From: Notospermus geniculatus
Lineage: Eukaryota > Nemertea > Pilidiophora > Heteronemertea > Lineidae
Assembly: GCA_002633025.1 (NCBI GenBank)
Contig: NMRB01000044.1
Location: 654,871-718,870, forward strand
Reading direction: 5' to 3'
Length of the DNA: 64,000 bases
A program made the position numbers and the translations under genes. A model generated the notes under the pieces. It made no database searches, was not told the DNA's origin, and worked only from the letters and a program-made list of their open reading frames with translations. This document shows, piece after piece, positions 35,005-47,306 of the stretch (the stretch's first letter is position 1; every line of letters begins with the position of its first letter).

Positions 35005-38000
35005 TTAAAATGCTTCTCAGCAGCATCGTCACCAAAGCCATGTGAGGCTATTTGTACATTGGTCCTCCGAAATTCGTGAAGTCCTTTCGAGTAAACAACG
35101 TTTGATTTGAACAGTCCACCACATTTATAAGCAGGGACCTCTGAACTTTCTCAAGAAACCATGTTGGAACCAATCTACTCGAGACCACTTCTTTCCCAAA
35201 AAGTGCATATCGACACTTTCTTAAAGTGCCCTTGAGGGAAAGTAGCTGATCGAGAGGCAAACATATTGGACTGAGAAAAAAAGACAATCTGTCAACAGTT
35301 CAAGTGATGGCGGAACAAGGCCAAGTGACTGAGCAAATATTAGAGGAGGACATTTCAAGAACCATTCGGAAATACGGCAAGAGTTTAATAGAGGGGGTAA
35401 TCTTCTTGTTGTCCCATATACAACACACTTCAGGCCTGACCGTGTTCAGGACATAGCATGTCAAATGGAGGATTATCAGACAAGCGCAGCAGAAGAAAAG
35501 AAATGTACAGTATTTCGGAATTTTTATACATTGGGGCATCAATCATCCCAAATACAAGAAAACCAAACCAGTACTAGAATCTTCTAACTTAACTACCTCG
35601 CCTTGCGTATTTCGGATCTTGCTTCTAATCCATCGGAATGCTTCAAACTTGTCAAGAGGTCCAGCCATGTAAAGTCCTTGAACTCTTGGTTAAACTTGTC
35701 AAAAATTCAGTCCATTAGTTGAATAGGTCTAAGCTTTCCTAGAAACACTCTGTTCTGTCTAAACCACAAGTAATGATGATGTCACGAGATGATGATTAGA
35801 GGTACTGTGACCCCTGACCCCAAAATAATGAGCGATGTGCAGACCAGCTTTGGTAAATTAATATCATAATTATGACTGAATTTCATGGGGACCATTTCAA
35901 AGCTACCCATCTGGCCAAAAACGGAAACCTCGCAGCTATGAAATTATACAAGTTTGATTTGCCCATTACGTTTTCATGGACACTTCATCCCAGGGATTGG
36001 ATTACGTAGTTTGATGTAATGGCTTTAATAAAAAGATGTAGCTGGTAAGTAACATTATCAACTGGAGCGCTCTGAGTTTTCTGTGAAGATGGCCCCTACG
36101 TTGAAAGCCAAAAATAGGATTGGGCCAAATAGGATTTCTGCAGCACAAGTCAGGCTGTGAAGATAGCCTACAAGACAACCACATCAAAGAGTTCATGCAT
36201 AATCTCTTTAGACTAGACAGTCTCTTGCGACTTGGGTTTAAGTTCATTCCACCAGGAGTTGTTCAATTGCCACTCTACGATCAATTTGATTAAGCACACC
36301 CCAAGTGCATTCAAATCTTGGTCAACTTGTGTTGATGTCAACTATAGGACTGCCACATCCATTAGTAGTCCATGTTGCATCTGAGATAGGGATTAGTGTG
36401 TTTTCAACTGACATGCCAACGTCATATGAGATCTATGAAGCTATTTTAGCAAATCCTTTGAATTATTGTGAAGTGTTGTCATCAACTAGTCTCCAGTGGC
36501 TGAAGATATTTGAAGAGAATTTACAACGCAGTGGTGCCTCTATATTTAGGATGGCCTCAGGAATAAACGAGGGATGTGCTTTATTCAGGCTCGGAGCAAA
36601 GGCGGGCTGAGTCGACAAGAATGGTTATGACAGCAATACAGAAATTAATTTAGCAACAACGTCGTCTCTTGCAGGACATGCAGAAGCCAATCGATTCAAG
36701 GTACCTCCTCAACCGAGTCAAAGGAACAAAACTGAGATAGTACAAAACTATAAAGCCCTCCAAATTAACTACCTGCAGAAGTATCACAGTCACAACTATT
36801 AGGCAGGCCTTTAGAATAATAACACTAGAGAAATATGACCAACAATTATGATAGTGCCATATCCATGCTATATTCCCATCACGTCTACCAGTAGCCGATT
36901 AAAACTTCGCATTAATAGTCTTCACATGACATACTTCTCAAATTAATTCAGCACACTATGAATAAACAGTGAGAGAATTTTGCATATGTCTGATATCAAA
37001 AATTCATGCTGATATTTATATACCGGTATATTGAAAAAAAAAAGACAGACGAAAGAACTGAAGTTCATATTGAGATTTAAACCCACACTTGAGTCGGCTT
37101 GGCAAGGCGTGACTTGCAGCTTGGTCAAATGATGCCAACCACTGACTCTGCATAGCTGATCGGCAGAGATTATGTCCTGTTCCCAAAGGAGTGGTGTCCA
37201 TCCAGTAGGATGACTGACACAAAAGACAGAGGCGTTCTGAGTAGCCTACGTGGAGTATGGGTTTTAATACCCAGGGCCGACTTCCAGACTGGGATTTTTA
37301 TAAGCACAATACCTAAAGCTGCAACAGACAAAGATGATGAACCCACAAACCAATGACACGAGATATAAAACACATCATCATGCAGACTTACCATCAATAC
37401 ACAATCCTCACCCAAAATGACCGCAGCAGACAAGTACCCTTGAACTCTACGTCAGCAACATATTGGGAATAATCGCACATCAAAAAACAATAGTATTAGT
37501 CCACTAATAGCAACAATTTGGCAATAAAGGCCACTTTCCATATTAAGTAGTGTAGGCTGGTTCAAAATAGGTCAGACGACTTGTTGACCCCCTAGGACCA
37601 CACCATAGAAAAACGGACATGGGGATCAGACACGGTGGTACAAATTATATACTTACACCTTCCAGTTCATGTGCCAAAGATTATACCCGTAACTTTTGCG
37701 ACACGTGGCCAACATAGACAGAATTTGAGGATATGGCCAGCAATTACGACAATGCATTTCCATTCAATATTTTTTTGAGAGAACAGTAGACCCTATGCTT
37801 TTTTCAGATCAGAAAGCAAATGTTGATGAAGAACAACACAAAAAAGAAACCAAGAGTGGGCACCTCTCGGGATCCTACATTTATAATGATGAGTACGAAC
37901 TCATCCCAGCAAATATCAAGCCCAAGGTCATGAACTATCAAACTGACGATTAAAATGAAGGTACCGAAGTCTGTGGAATATTTTTTCATACACTATCACA

Positions 38001-38236
38001 TTTAAATCCGAATGGACTAAAGACTTTTTTGCACACATTTAACTGTCACTGAGCCAATAATAAGATATTGGGACGTTACAAATCTGTCAAAGAGACGAAA
38101 ACCGTTAACTGCTCACTGAACTTGAGCTACCATGCCACGAAACACCTTACCCAAATAAGTATCCTATTTTTCGTATTACAGCACAATTTAGATTCCTGTG
38201 TGTACACGCATGCATTAGTAGGTACGCCTACGCGAC

Positions 38237-39254
38237 ACAATCAGCTGGGTTGGTTGACAGAAGTCTCGTAGTGACATCTGGTGTCCGAAGTCTGAATACA
38301 ATTTCATAGCCAGGACGAAGTGGAAACACCGACATAATAGCGAAGAAGAATGAAATGCGAGACAGTTCTTCCAATATTCAACGGCATGATTTCATGAACA
38401 TCTTACAGGAATGTACATGATGTACATTACATGTGAAGATGCACATCAAACAATTAGTAAAAGAGATAATCTGAAAATCCGAAAACCCTGGAGGAGTTCC
38501 ATGCAAAATCGTGACACTTCTTCGTGTGAGATAAGAGCATTTCCTGACCATGCCATCGCCATGTAATGCACGATTTGACGTTACATTATCGACCTTTCCG
38601 ATGATGGCCAGCCAGAATAGGAACTGTGTCAGAGAGTAACGCATCAAGATAATTTGAGAACAATGTCTCAGACCATGCCAGTAGAGGTTTTTCTGGCCAA
38701 AAAAAATCTTGCGCAAAACTAAAGGGAAGCCCACAAAGGCTCAAAATTGGGTCTCATACTCACATGCAGTTTTGATTGGCCGAGATGAAGATCTGGGATG
38801 GATGCAGCAGTTTCGTGTAATCCCTGAGATTCGGAGACCACAGCAGATGGAGTGAACACACTGTCGGCAGACATACTGAAGTGTTTACTGGGAAGTTTGG
38901 CGTTACTCCTGGAAAATGATGAAAAGGTATCTGAGACAAAACTCGGCAACAAATTAGAAGTATAAAATTCAGAAAATGGAACTAAAAGGCTACTCATTTG
39001 TGAGAAACAGACAGAGGAACTTGCAGACAAATTTTATCGACTTACTTCAAGAAAAAAACAGTGAATCCCATACTCGCAATAGTTCATAACAGACAACTAA
39101 GCTATTGAAGGCAGTTGTATCCATGTAACTGTTACACAGTTGTATTAACCCACAGTGTTACAGAATTATGAATATTCAGAACCCTGATTCACGGTTCATC
39201 GCATAATACTGGTACATGTACAATCCATTCATGATTCACCATGTATACATGTAC
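38237..39254. repeat. tandem pair B, first copy (carries N-terminal exon)
   Basis: About 1.02 kb starting ACAATCAGCTGGGTTGG and ending CACCATGTATACATGTAC. It recurs in the same orientation at 39,425-40,431, with 170 bp between the copies. Differences are small indels and substitutions. Confidence 0.9.
38764..38908 (-). CDS. CRACD-like N-terminal exon, downstream copy
   Basis: The acceptor CATTTTCCAG and the donor CTGCAT|GTGAGT bound 145 bp, phase 2 in and phase 0 out, open throughout. The peptide starts SNAKLPSKHFSMSADSVFTP and continues SAVVSESQGLHETAASIPD. From memory, vertebrate CRACD proteins have near their N-terminus a short segment of the form FSHDSIF-P-G-ESE, and FSMSADSVFTPSAVVSESQG matches this pattern. 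It therefore probably encodes the conserved N-terminal segment of the gene whose later exons lie at 4.9-10.5 kb and 15-20 kb. Confidence 0.55.
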
Positions 39255-39424
39255 AGCATTGACAGATGTTTATCTACACTTTGCATCTTGAATATTTCAA
39301 ATACCACCGAACCAAATTTGATGCGGTTTGTGGCATATGAAAGGAAAACTTGTTGGTCACATTTCTGCATCAAAATTTTGGAAATTTCGAAATATCAAAA
39401 TTATGTAATTGCTTGTCAGAAAAA

Positions 39425-40431
39425 ACAATCAGCTGGGTTGGTTGACAGAAGTCTCGTAGTGACATCTGGTGTCCGAAGTCTGAATACAATTTCATAGCCA
39501 GGACGAAGTGGAAACACTGACATAATAGCGAAGAAGAATGAAATGCGAGACAGTTCTTCCAATATTCAACGGCATGATTTCATGAACATCTTACAGGAAT
39601 GTACATTACATGTGAAGATGCACATCAAACAATTAGTAAAAGTGATAATCTGAAAATCCGAAAACCCTGGAGGAGTCCCACGCAAAATCGTGACACTTCT
39701 TCATGTGAGATAAGAGCATTTCCTGACCATGCAATCGCCATGTAATGCACGATTTGACGTTACATTATCGACCTTTCCGATGATGGCCAGCCAGAAAGGA
39801 ACTGTGTCAGAACGCTTACATCAAGATAATTTGAGAACAATGTCTCAGACCATGCCAGCAGAGGGTTTTCTGGCAAAAAAATCTTGCGGAAAAGGGAAGC
39901 CCACAAAGGTTCAAAAATTGGTCTCATACTCACATGCAGTTTTGATTGGCCGAGATGAAGATCTGGGATGGATGCAGCAGTTTCGTGTAATCCCTGAGAT
40001 TCGGAGACCACAGCAGATGGAGTGAACACACTGTCGGCAGACATACTGAAGTGTTTACTGGGAAGTTTGGCGTTACTCCTGGAAAATGATGATGAAAAGG
40101 TATTTAACTCGGCAACAAATTAGAAGTATAAAATTCAGAAAATCGAACTAAAAGGTTACTCATTTGTAAGAAACAGAGAGAGGAACTTGCAGACAAATTT
40201 TATCGACTTACTTCAAGAAAAAAAACAGTGAATCCTACATGTATACTCGCAACAGTTCATAACAGACAACGAGCTAAGCTAAGGAAGGCAGTTGTATCCA
40301 TGTAACTGTTACACAGTTGTATTAACCCACAGTGTTACAGAATTATGAATATTCAGAACCCTGATTCACGGTTCATCGCATAATACTGGTATATGTACAA
40401 TCCATTCATGATTCACCATGTATACATGTAC
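39425..40431. repeat. tandem pair B, second copy
   Basis: Second copy of the 38,237-39,254 segment. It contains the same exon and the same surrounding intron with minor differences, for example a 4-bp shorter GTACATTACATG region and an extra GATGAT near 40,090. Confidence 0.9.
39934..40078 (-). CDS. CRACD-like N-terminal exon, upstream copy
   Basis: Identical in length, splice sites and phases to 38,764-38,908 and apparently identical in protein. In gene orientation it comes first. If both copies were spliced into one transcript, the phases (2 in, 0 out) would not be compatible, so a real transcript should use only one. That fits two alleles placed side by side. Confidence 0.55.
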
Positions 40432-41020
40432 CAGAAGCCAAGATGAGGGAGATTCGGACTTGTATTCTCTTGGAAGTTTTAATATATAGGCTATCCAGAT
40501 CAGCCTATTCACTACCTCATCTATAATAGTATTACTGAAATAATGCCAGCACAGGTTTTGTGGGCGGTGGGTCAGATCACTGTATTTAAATTGAATGGAT
40601 TATCAGACTTTGCTGTTGTCCTCCCCTCAATTCTGCCCTCTAGTGGCTGAAGCCAGCATCTCCTCCGCTGGTCACTGGGAACAGATTGAATTGAACTGTT
40701 ATCTCCATCCTGTACATTGGCGAATAGAATCCCTGTCACTTCAATTGGAGGGCAGACCTACAACATACATTTACTTATTTTCTTTCAAGATGTGTACAGT
40801 GTCGATAAAAACCTACCCAAGCCCTCTTCCAGCATCTCTTCTTGTAACTGCAGGTCTGGAAGATGCTGAAACAAGGCTCACACCAGAATCCTCAGTGCCA
40901 CACTACTAAATGTTTTGGTTTTTCTTCTCATGGTGAATAATCTCCTCATGGCCCTCAGTGGATGGAAGCGCCGCTTTTTGACCTCTTTTTCTGTAATCAA
41001 AACAAGGGGTGATGCCTTAC

Positions 41021-41051
<31 letters not shown>

Positions 41052-44000
41052 AACAATAATGAGCAATCAGTGCATCATGAAGCTCTCACATCAGTGTAGA
41101 CGTGAGGCATACATGGATTGCTGGAACCCAGATACTCTGAAACCTACCCTCATGGTCATCGGAAGCTGCAGCCGAGGCCACAGCATCAGTTGAACCTTTT
41201 GAAGCCATTTTTCTGGAAGCCTGGTTATCATACATCAGCAGTCAAATCCATGGGGCCAACACACCTGAAAGATACAAACATGATATGTTGCAATGATAGT
41301 GTGACAGTATTTTTTAAGGTGTTCTAAATTTTGGAGTTTGGCATTTGGCATTAAATTCGTGAATTCTGGAGATTGACTTCTTGCTTATTATCATTTTGTG
41401 TGTCAATTTTGTGCTATTCTGTATCTTGGCATTAAGCAAGATATTACTAAAAGAAAATTTAAATACATAGTAGGTATGCATTGAAACAGAATGTACTCAA
41501 AACAAATTGATAGAGGTTTTTTGAATGCATAAGAAATAGCATTAAAATCCATACAATCCAGGGTAGTGTTTACATATCTCTATGGCAATGTATTTATTCT
41601 TGCTATCAATGAAGAGTTTGACTTGTTTTTGATGAAAGCAGTAGATTTTCCCAATCAGTTCTTTATGAATACTGTACATTTCACATGAACAATTTATGAT
41701 ATTGGGGAAGAACATTCTTTTACTTTGCAATTAGACGGTGGTTGAGAGGGTCAGAATAGTTTGAACATGTAGGGGATTTCTATTAGTAAAACCTATTTTA
41801 AAATATTTTCTTTTGCCCTACCTTGTTAGAAAAATTGTAATCTTTGATTGGAATAAGTCGACTTGAAACGCTTTTTTATGGTAGCTTTCTGCCAGTTCAG
41901 GAGCTCACAAAGAATGTCACCCGCAGAAGTAATTGTTTCAACAAAATTTTCCCTTTGAAAAGCATTGATGAAGGAATCTATCAAAAACTTCATTTTTCGA
42001 TATTGCAATGAAGACAGCTAATGAGGGCCCAGAATTGTAAGGTGATGTATTCTTATGTCCTTCTTTAACCTCCAAAATGACGGGAATACTTCTTAAAACT
42101 GATAAACGAACTGTCTTAGGTGATAAATGAAGTCCAAAGTGATCAACTTTCCACAATATGTTAACAGATTTACCAAGCAAGTCCATAAAACGTTCTTTGA
42201 ATGGTGAAAATAAAATCGATCCAGGTTAAGACCCAGCGAGGCAATGAAAGTACAAGTTAATGTCATGATGTCCAACGGTTGACAATCATGCTTTGATAAA
42301 CAGATCAACAGAAAACCCAGGACATTTTCGTGTGAAATCCTGAGTAACTCAAACTAACAAATGTCACATGGTCACCATCATGTATGGTTTTATTGTCCCC
42401 TATTAATCTTTACTTGCTCCATTTAGGCTAATTTTGAGAATTCAATTCAATTCAATACAAACCGACCATAATGAACCAGCAAGTGCAGAATGGGTAAGCT
42501 CAACAGGCAAAGCAGATTTTATTGGATTTATTTATTGTGTGCACAAATTGTACAGATCATAAAGCACAATGTGTGCAGAAGATCTGATTATCATACTTGT
42601 CTATTTTGGAGACAGGCATGACAGGACTCAAAACAAGCACCATAGTTTGCTCGAAAGGTGAAGCACACATGTAGGCTATATTATACAAGTCACAGGTGCC
42701 TGGCACCGACCTTGTTCAAATTATTCAACACCCCTTGTCTGCAGTACCGGTACATGAGAAATAGTCCACAAGTGTGCACATTAACCAGCATGGATCCACT
42801 ACATGCATATTTCACGAACTTCGTGAACTCAGTCCAATGTTCATCAAAATCAATGCAGCCCAATATACGGCACACCCAAATCAGTATAGCTCATCTTTCA
42901 AGCCTGGTGATCTGCATTATGAATGAACGTGTACCTGTCTTGTCAATGAAGTTCCAGCTGGGATTACAGTAGTCTTCCCCCGGGACGGCAAATTCATGAA
43001 AAATATACATGATATACATTGATTTGGGGCATGATTGTCAAGCGGATTATCTTCAGGTGTTTGACTACGCCCAAATTGAACGGATACCCACATGGTGCAA
43101 GCCGGCGCGGCCGTGCAAGCACACCAAGAGCGTGAGATTTTGTAAAACACAGTGACAATGTGGCCCGTTTGAGAAGTAGACCTATCATAGGGACGGTCTT
43201 TTTAGAGTCTTTTCAGCATTATGGAGGTGTAGATTCATGCTTTTTTGTTTAAATTAGCTGTGGACCAAAGCATAGAGATTTTTAGGGCCACAATCCCAAC
43301 CAAGTCATTCTGTTCCACAGGCATTGACCAAATGAGTACGAGTAGGAACTTTCCCCATCAGAAAGAACTGATCAATTACACTGAATGGTTGTCGAAATTT
43401 TTTACACATTCTACCCACGTAATATGAGGCTATACTTAACCCACTTGTAGTTGAAAATTTCAAGTCTTTCTCCTACGTCGCCTTGTTTCACGAGAGAGTA
43501 TTATAGTGTTGTATGCTCGATGGATATGAGCGCAGCAACTGCATGGGGCGAGCCAAAATGTGGAAAGATTGATCCCCTCTGCGCATAGTTCTAATTTCAT
43601 GTACCAGCAATGCAAGCCCTCGCCAAGGATGATTGAATAAGTAATGATCTGACTGGTGTTCTGAATGTACATCAGCTATGTATCATTCAATCTTTTTGTC
43701 AGCACTGGTGTGGGGACGTTGTCACAACCAACTGTCAAAGATGATATCAAAACTGCGCTGTCGTGCAATGAAGTCGGCACCTGTCCCTCTGAGGTTCTAA
43801 GTTCTTTCCCATTCCCATCTTGAAGTGAACAAAAACCTCTTGGCATGACTAAGTATGAAATCTAATATGTTACCATATTCAAGCAGCCTACACTTCAATT
43901 CTTTATTTTTTTTCAACTCTTCCATGGAAATGAAGATAACCTGAGTCCATAAGGATACATGTAGGTGAATGGATGGTCCAGGAATTCCTAGAGCCTCTGA

Positions 44001-44689
44001 ACTATAGGCTAGGTCGCAAGTCATGTGAATAACCATAATATGATCCTCCTAAATTTTGATACCTGCTCTTACACATGTAAGTCATAATATGAGTATGACC
44101 CAGGAGGGCTGCTGAAGTCCTCAAGTTATGACATGTAGGCTAGGCCTAATTTGCCAGATATCAGATGAATAGTCTATCTTGGCATATACATGTAATTGAA
44201 ATCATCTGGATTTGCATTAGGCCAATGTTTCCAAACATTCCTATCCTATCAGACTAGGCTTCGGCCTGGACCAAGAGGCCTTTCTGCTGGAGAAAACACG
44301 TAAAAATTGCTAACATTATAGCCCCAGCCCTACATAATAATTATATGAAAATACTATAGGACCTATATCTGTTCCTATATGACAGCACCATTTTTATTCC
44401 CAAAATTTAGACCTACCGTACCGACATTATTAGATCTACCGTAGGCTATATCAATAAGCCTATAGCCAACACAGCTCCTATCATAATTATTACCTGTCAA
44501 ACCTACCATACCACACGCGGACAGGTGTACTTCAATCCACATGCACAATAACTATACTTATAATTGTACACAGTGTACACAATGTATACAGCTAGTGTAC
44601 ACTCTGATTGATTGGACGCCGCATGCAGACATCCGTCAAAGCCACAAAAACTGAAATAAAATGTCGAAAAAATAATTCACAAAACGTCA
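40432..44689. other. region without a supported gene
   Basis: Probable intron or upstream DNA of the minus-strand gene. The first coding exon (expected to end in phase 2) was searched for here and not found. Open frames up to 104 codons on either strand lack motifs. A GATT-type microsatellite lies at 41,021-41,052. Confidence 0.4.
41021..41052. repeat. (ATTG)n microsatellite
   Basis: About eight tandem ATTG units. Confidence 0.9.
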
Positions 44690-45060
44690 GTGTTACCTTA
44701 GTTATTATCACCTTCTCCACAGCTGGCTATTTCACATGATATGTTGCTGTTATGGACGGAAATGTCATCAGAAATGGAGGCACTTGATCGTCTACTACCA
44801 AATATGGCCGCGGGTATTTGGGGTCAAGGCCGCGCCCTGACCTCAGAAGTGTCAAAAATCGCGCCACGTGCTCCTGGACCTATAGTAGATGATCCCTCTG
44901 AACGCGAGGGATCATCCTGCAGATCTGGTGCATATACGGTACGGAATGGAAGTGACGGGCTGAAACAAGGCCTTGGGGCTGAAAGAGAAAATCATTTCTT
45001 GGCCCGATTCGGTGCTCGGAGCCCGGGGCACGGAGACTGTATAGATCTCGGCTAACTAAA
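44690..45060 (-). promoter_or_regulatory. CpG-rich promoter-like block with CArG box
   Basis: GC and CpG rise sharply (GGCCGCGGG, GGCCGCGCCC, GCGCC) compared with the AT-rich surroundings. It contains an exact CArG box CCAAATATGG (44,798-44,807), an adjoining ATGGCCGCGG and an E-box CACGTG. On the minus strand, possible donors (GAGAAG|GTGATA and CTAAG|GTAACA) at about 44,690-44,730 would suit a non-coding first exon of the CRACD-like gene. SRF control would make sense for an actin regulator. The link to that gene is inference. Confidence 0.35.
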
Positions 45061-45829
45061 GGCCTAACCAGCCAGTCTCCTCGTCAAATGAAGCTCTAAC
45101 TGAACCACCGTAGGTTCACGCATATACATTTGCTGAGGATGGTGCCGAATTTTGAAAAAAAGGACCAGCACAGATGAAATGAGCCCGAAATGAGCTGAGG
45201 CGATAACTATTGCTTCGAATATGTAAGTATAGATGGCGCTTTGGTAGTCTGATCTCTGCCTTCGTAGATTCAGCTCGCACTGCGGCGCATTACAAGGGCA
45301 AGGTACCAGTCTAGTTCTCCGGCGTATTGTGACGTTGTAACTTGTTTGAACAGCATCTGAAGGCAAATTGACTGGCATGATCTGTATTCCTACTTGATGG
45401 TATCTTGAAGTGTATTAATAGACTACATCTTGCATAACTTTTCGTTTGCAGAGAAAGAGGACACTGCAGAAACAAATGAACCGATATATTGTGAATGATT
45501 TACCAGTCTTCAACTTAAAACCCTGTTTCAACGAGGAAGTCTGGCGTACTCGACCATGTGTCCTGCTCAAGATAGAAGACGGTGTAGACCTACACCAAAA
45601 GGAGGATCACTAGTTTACATTTAGTTTGATAGTCAGCATCAACTTATACCAATACCTTTATAGCCAACCACTGCAACAAAAAGAACCACTTCGTTTGAGT
45701 GTGACGATTGTGGGCGATCAAAATCATAAAATGACATTATATGTATTTTTCATTAATTATTTAGAACCGAGTTTAAATACATTTTACATTTAGATAACGA
45801 ACCATCAAGGCGTGAAGCGAACGCAGTGG
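44794..45829. repeat. tandem pair C, first copy
   Basis: Starts ACTACCAAATATGGCCGCGG and ends GAAGCGAACGCAGTGG. It is repeated at 45,841-46,994 after 11 bases. It holds the CArG/CpG block and a short plus-strand candidate exon. Confidence 0.9.
45452..45613 (+). CDS. candidate short terminal exon, copy C1
   Basis: Preceded by a good acceptor (CTTTTCGTTTGCAG) and ending in TAG after 53 codons. The peptide starts RKRTLQKQMNRYIVNDLPVF, contains EEVWRTRPCVLLK and ends in an acidic tail. In copy C2 a 4-base insertion (ACTC) changes the last third of the frame, so at most one version is the functional one. No family recognised. Confidence 0.3.
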   Translation, partial: RKRTLQKQMNRYIVNDLPVFNLKPCFNEEVWRTRPCVLLKIEDGVDLHQKEDH

Positions 45830-46396
45830 ATGCAAACTACACTACCAAATATGGCCGCGGGTATTTGGGGTCAAGGCCGCGCCCTGACCTCAGAAGTGTC
45901 AAAAATCGCGCCACGTGCTCCTATACCTGTTGTAGATGATCCCTCAGAACGCGAGGGATCACTGCAGACCTGGTGCATACGGAATTAAGTGACGGTATGG
46001 AATTAAGTGACGGGCTGAAAGAGAAAATCATTTCCAGGCCCAAGTAGGTGCCCACGGAGACTGTAGATCTCGGCTGGCTAAAGGCCTAGGCAGACAGTAA
46101 TGACTGTAATGAAGCTCGAACTGAACCACCGTAGGTTCTCGCATCTGGCATATAAATACTTTGCTCAGGAAGGTGCCGAGTCACATTTGAAAAGGACCAG
46201 CACAAATGAAATGAGCCGAGGCGATAACTATTGCTTCGCGTATGTAAGTATAGATGGCGCTTTGGTTCTCTGGTAGACTGATCTCTGCCCTGTAGGTTCA
46301 GCTCGCATAGCGGCGCATTACAAGGGCAAGGACCAGTCTAGTTCTCCGGCGTATTGTGACGTTGTAAATTGTTACTGCATCTGAAGGCAAATTGAC

Positions 46397-46517
46397 CGAC
46401 AAATTTCACCGCCTTAACTTGTATAGCTCACTACTAAGAGGGCCACTAATGCCTTGGCACTGGCCCTTTGTTATTTGTATTGCACTATTATTCAATAATA
46501 AACTACAATATATATAT
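46397..46517 (+). mobile_element. 5'-truncated retroelement 3' end, polymorphic between copies
   Basis: Flanked by a perfect 13-bp duplication AAGGCAAATTGAC (46,384-46,396 and 46,518-46,530). The first tandem copy has this sequence once, near 45,360, so the empty site is visible. The insert carries a hairpin (GGGCCACTAATGCC...GGCACTGGCCC), an AATAAA-type signal in TTCAATAATAAAC and an (AT)n tail. These features suggest the 3' end of a non-LTR retrotransposon. Confidence 0.65.
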
Positions 46518-46611
46518 AAGGCAAATTGACTGGCAGCAGACCTGTACTCCTACTTGATGGTATCTTGAAGTGTATTAATAGACTACATCTTGCATAACTT
46601 TTCGTTTGCAG

Positions 46612-46788
46612 AGAAAGAGGACACTGCAGAAACAAATGAACCGATATATTGTGAATGATTTACCAGTCTTCAACTTAAAACCCTGTTTCAACGAGGAAGT
46701 CTGGCGTACTCGACCATGTGTCCTGCTCACTCAAGATAGAAGAGGGTGTAGACCTACACCAAAAGGAGGATCACTAGTTTACATTTAG
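46612..46788 (+). CDS. candidate short terminal exon, copy C2
   Basis: Same acceptor and first 39 codons as 45,452-45,613. It then diverges in frame after the 4-base insertion and ends with TAG after a basic, Gly/Pro-containing tail (RRGCRPTPKGGSLVYI). See the copy C1 entry for the alternative. Confidence 0.25.
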   Translation, partial: RKRTLQKQMNRYIVNDLPVFNLKPCFNEEVWRTRPCVLLTQDRRGCRPTPKGGSLVYI

Positions 46789-46976
46789 TTTGATAGCAGT
46801 CAGCATCAACTTATACCAATACCTTTATAGCCAACCACTGCAAAAAAAGAACCACTTCGTTTGAGTGTGACGATTGTGGGCGATCAAAATCATAAAATGA
46901 CATATATGTATTTTTCATTAATTATTTAGAACCGAGTTTAAATACATTTTACATTTAGATAACGAACCATCAAGGC

Positions 46977-47306
46977 GTGAAGCGAACGCAGTGGTTCAAA
47001 ACTGATAAGAACCATTTTAACCGACATCGGATCAACACTGGGTGCCAAAATGACGCAGAAAATCGGTCTGCCTCCCATCGGGAAATGCCTGCGTTCGTCA
47101 GTTTCCGCGATACACTTGACTATCCGCCTGGCTGCACTGATGGTGGGGACAGTTTCATATTTGATATTTATTGGGAAGCACTCAATCAAGATTCAGTTGA
47201 CATAATCCGAACGCTTAAGCTCGAAACAGACAAACCGTGTCAAAAATACTTCGATTTGAAGAATCCCCTGCTACAAGGGATTTTCATAACTATGTGCTTA
47301 ATTTGA
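46977..47306 (+). CDS. candidate open frame downstream of pair C
   Basis: A 109-codon frame with protein-like composition (for example YPPGCTDGGDSFIFDIYWEA and VDIIRTLKLETDKP) ending in TGA. Only its first 18 bases fall in the repeated unit. The minus strand is also open over much of it. No acceptor, start context or family supports it strongly. Confidence 0.2.
   Translation: MKRTQWFKTDKNHFNRHRINTGCQNDAENRSASHREMPAFVSFRDTLDYPPGCTDGGDSFIFDIYWEALNQDSVDIIRTLKLETDKPCQKYFDLKNPLLQGIFITMCLI

Larger units (their letters stand above)
24004..38236. other. probable long intron / intergenic region with a few candidates
   Basis: If the N-terminal exon at 38.8-40.1 kb belongs to the CRACD-like gene, this 14 kb is intron of that gene. 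The exon at 38.8 kb ends in phase 0 while the exon at 10.4 kb needs one carried base, so at least one exon is still missing from the model and may lie here. Supported items inside are listed separately; I see nothing else that I can defend. Confidence 0.4.
45841..46994. repeat. tandem pair C, second copy
   Basis: Second copy of 44,794-45,829 with a second CArG box (45,845-45,854). It carries a 121-bp retroelement-like insertion at 46,397-46,517 that is missing in the first copy. Confidence 0.9.

Noticed and set aside
37170-37433. Possible minus-strand exon ending at GATG|GTAAGT
   Set aside because: The donor is good, but no acceptor or extended coding frame supports it.
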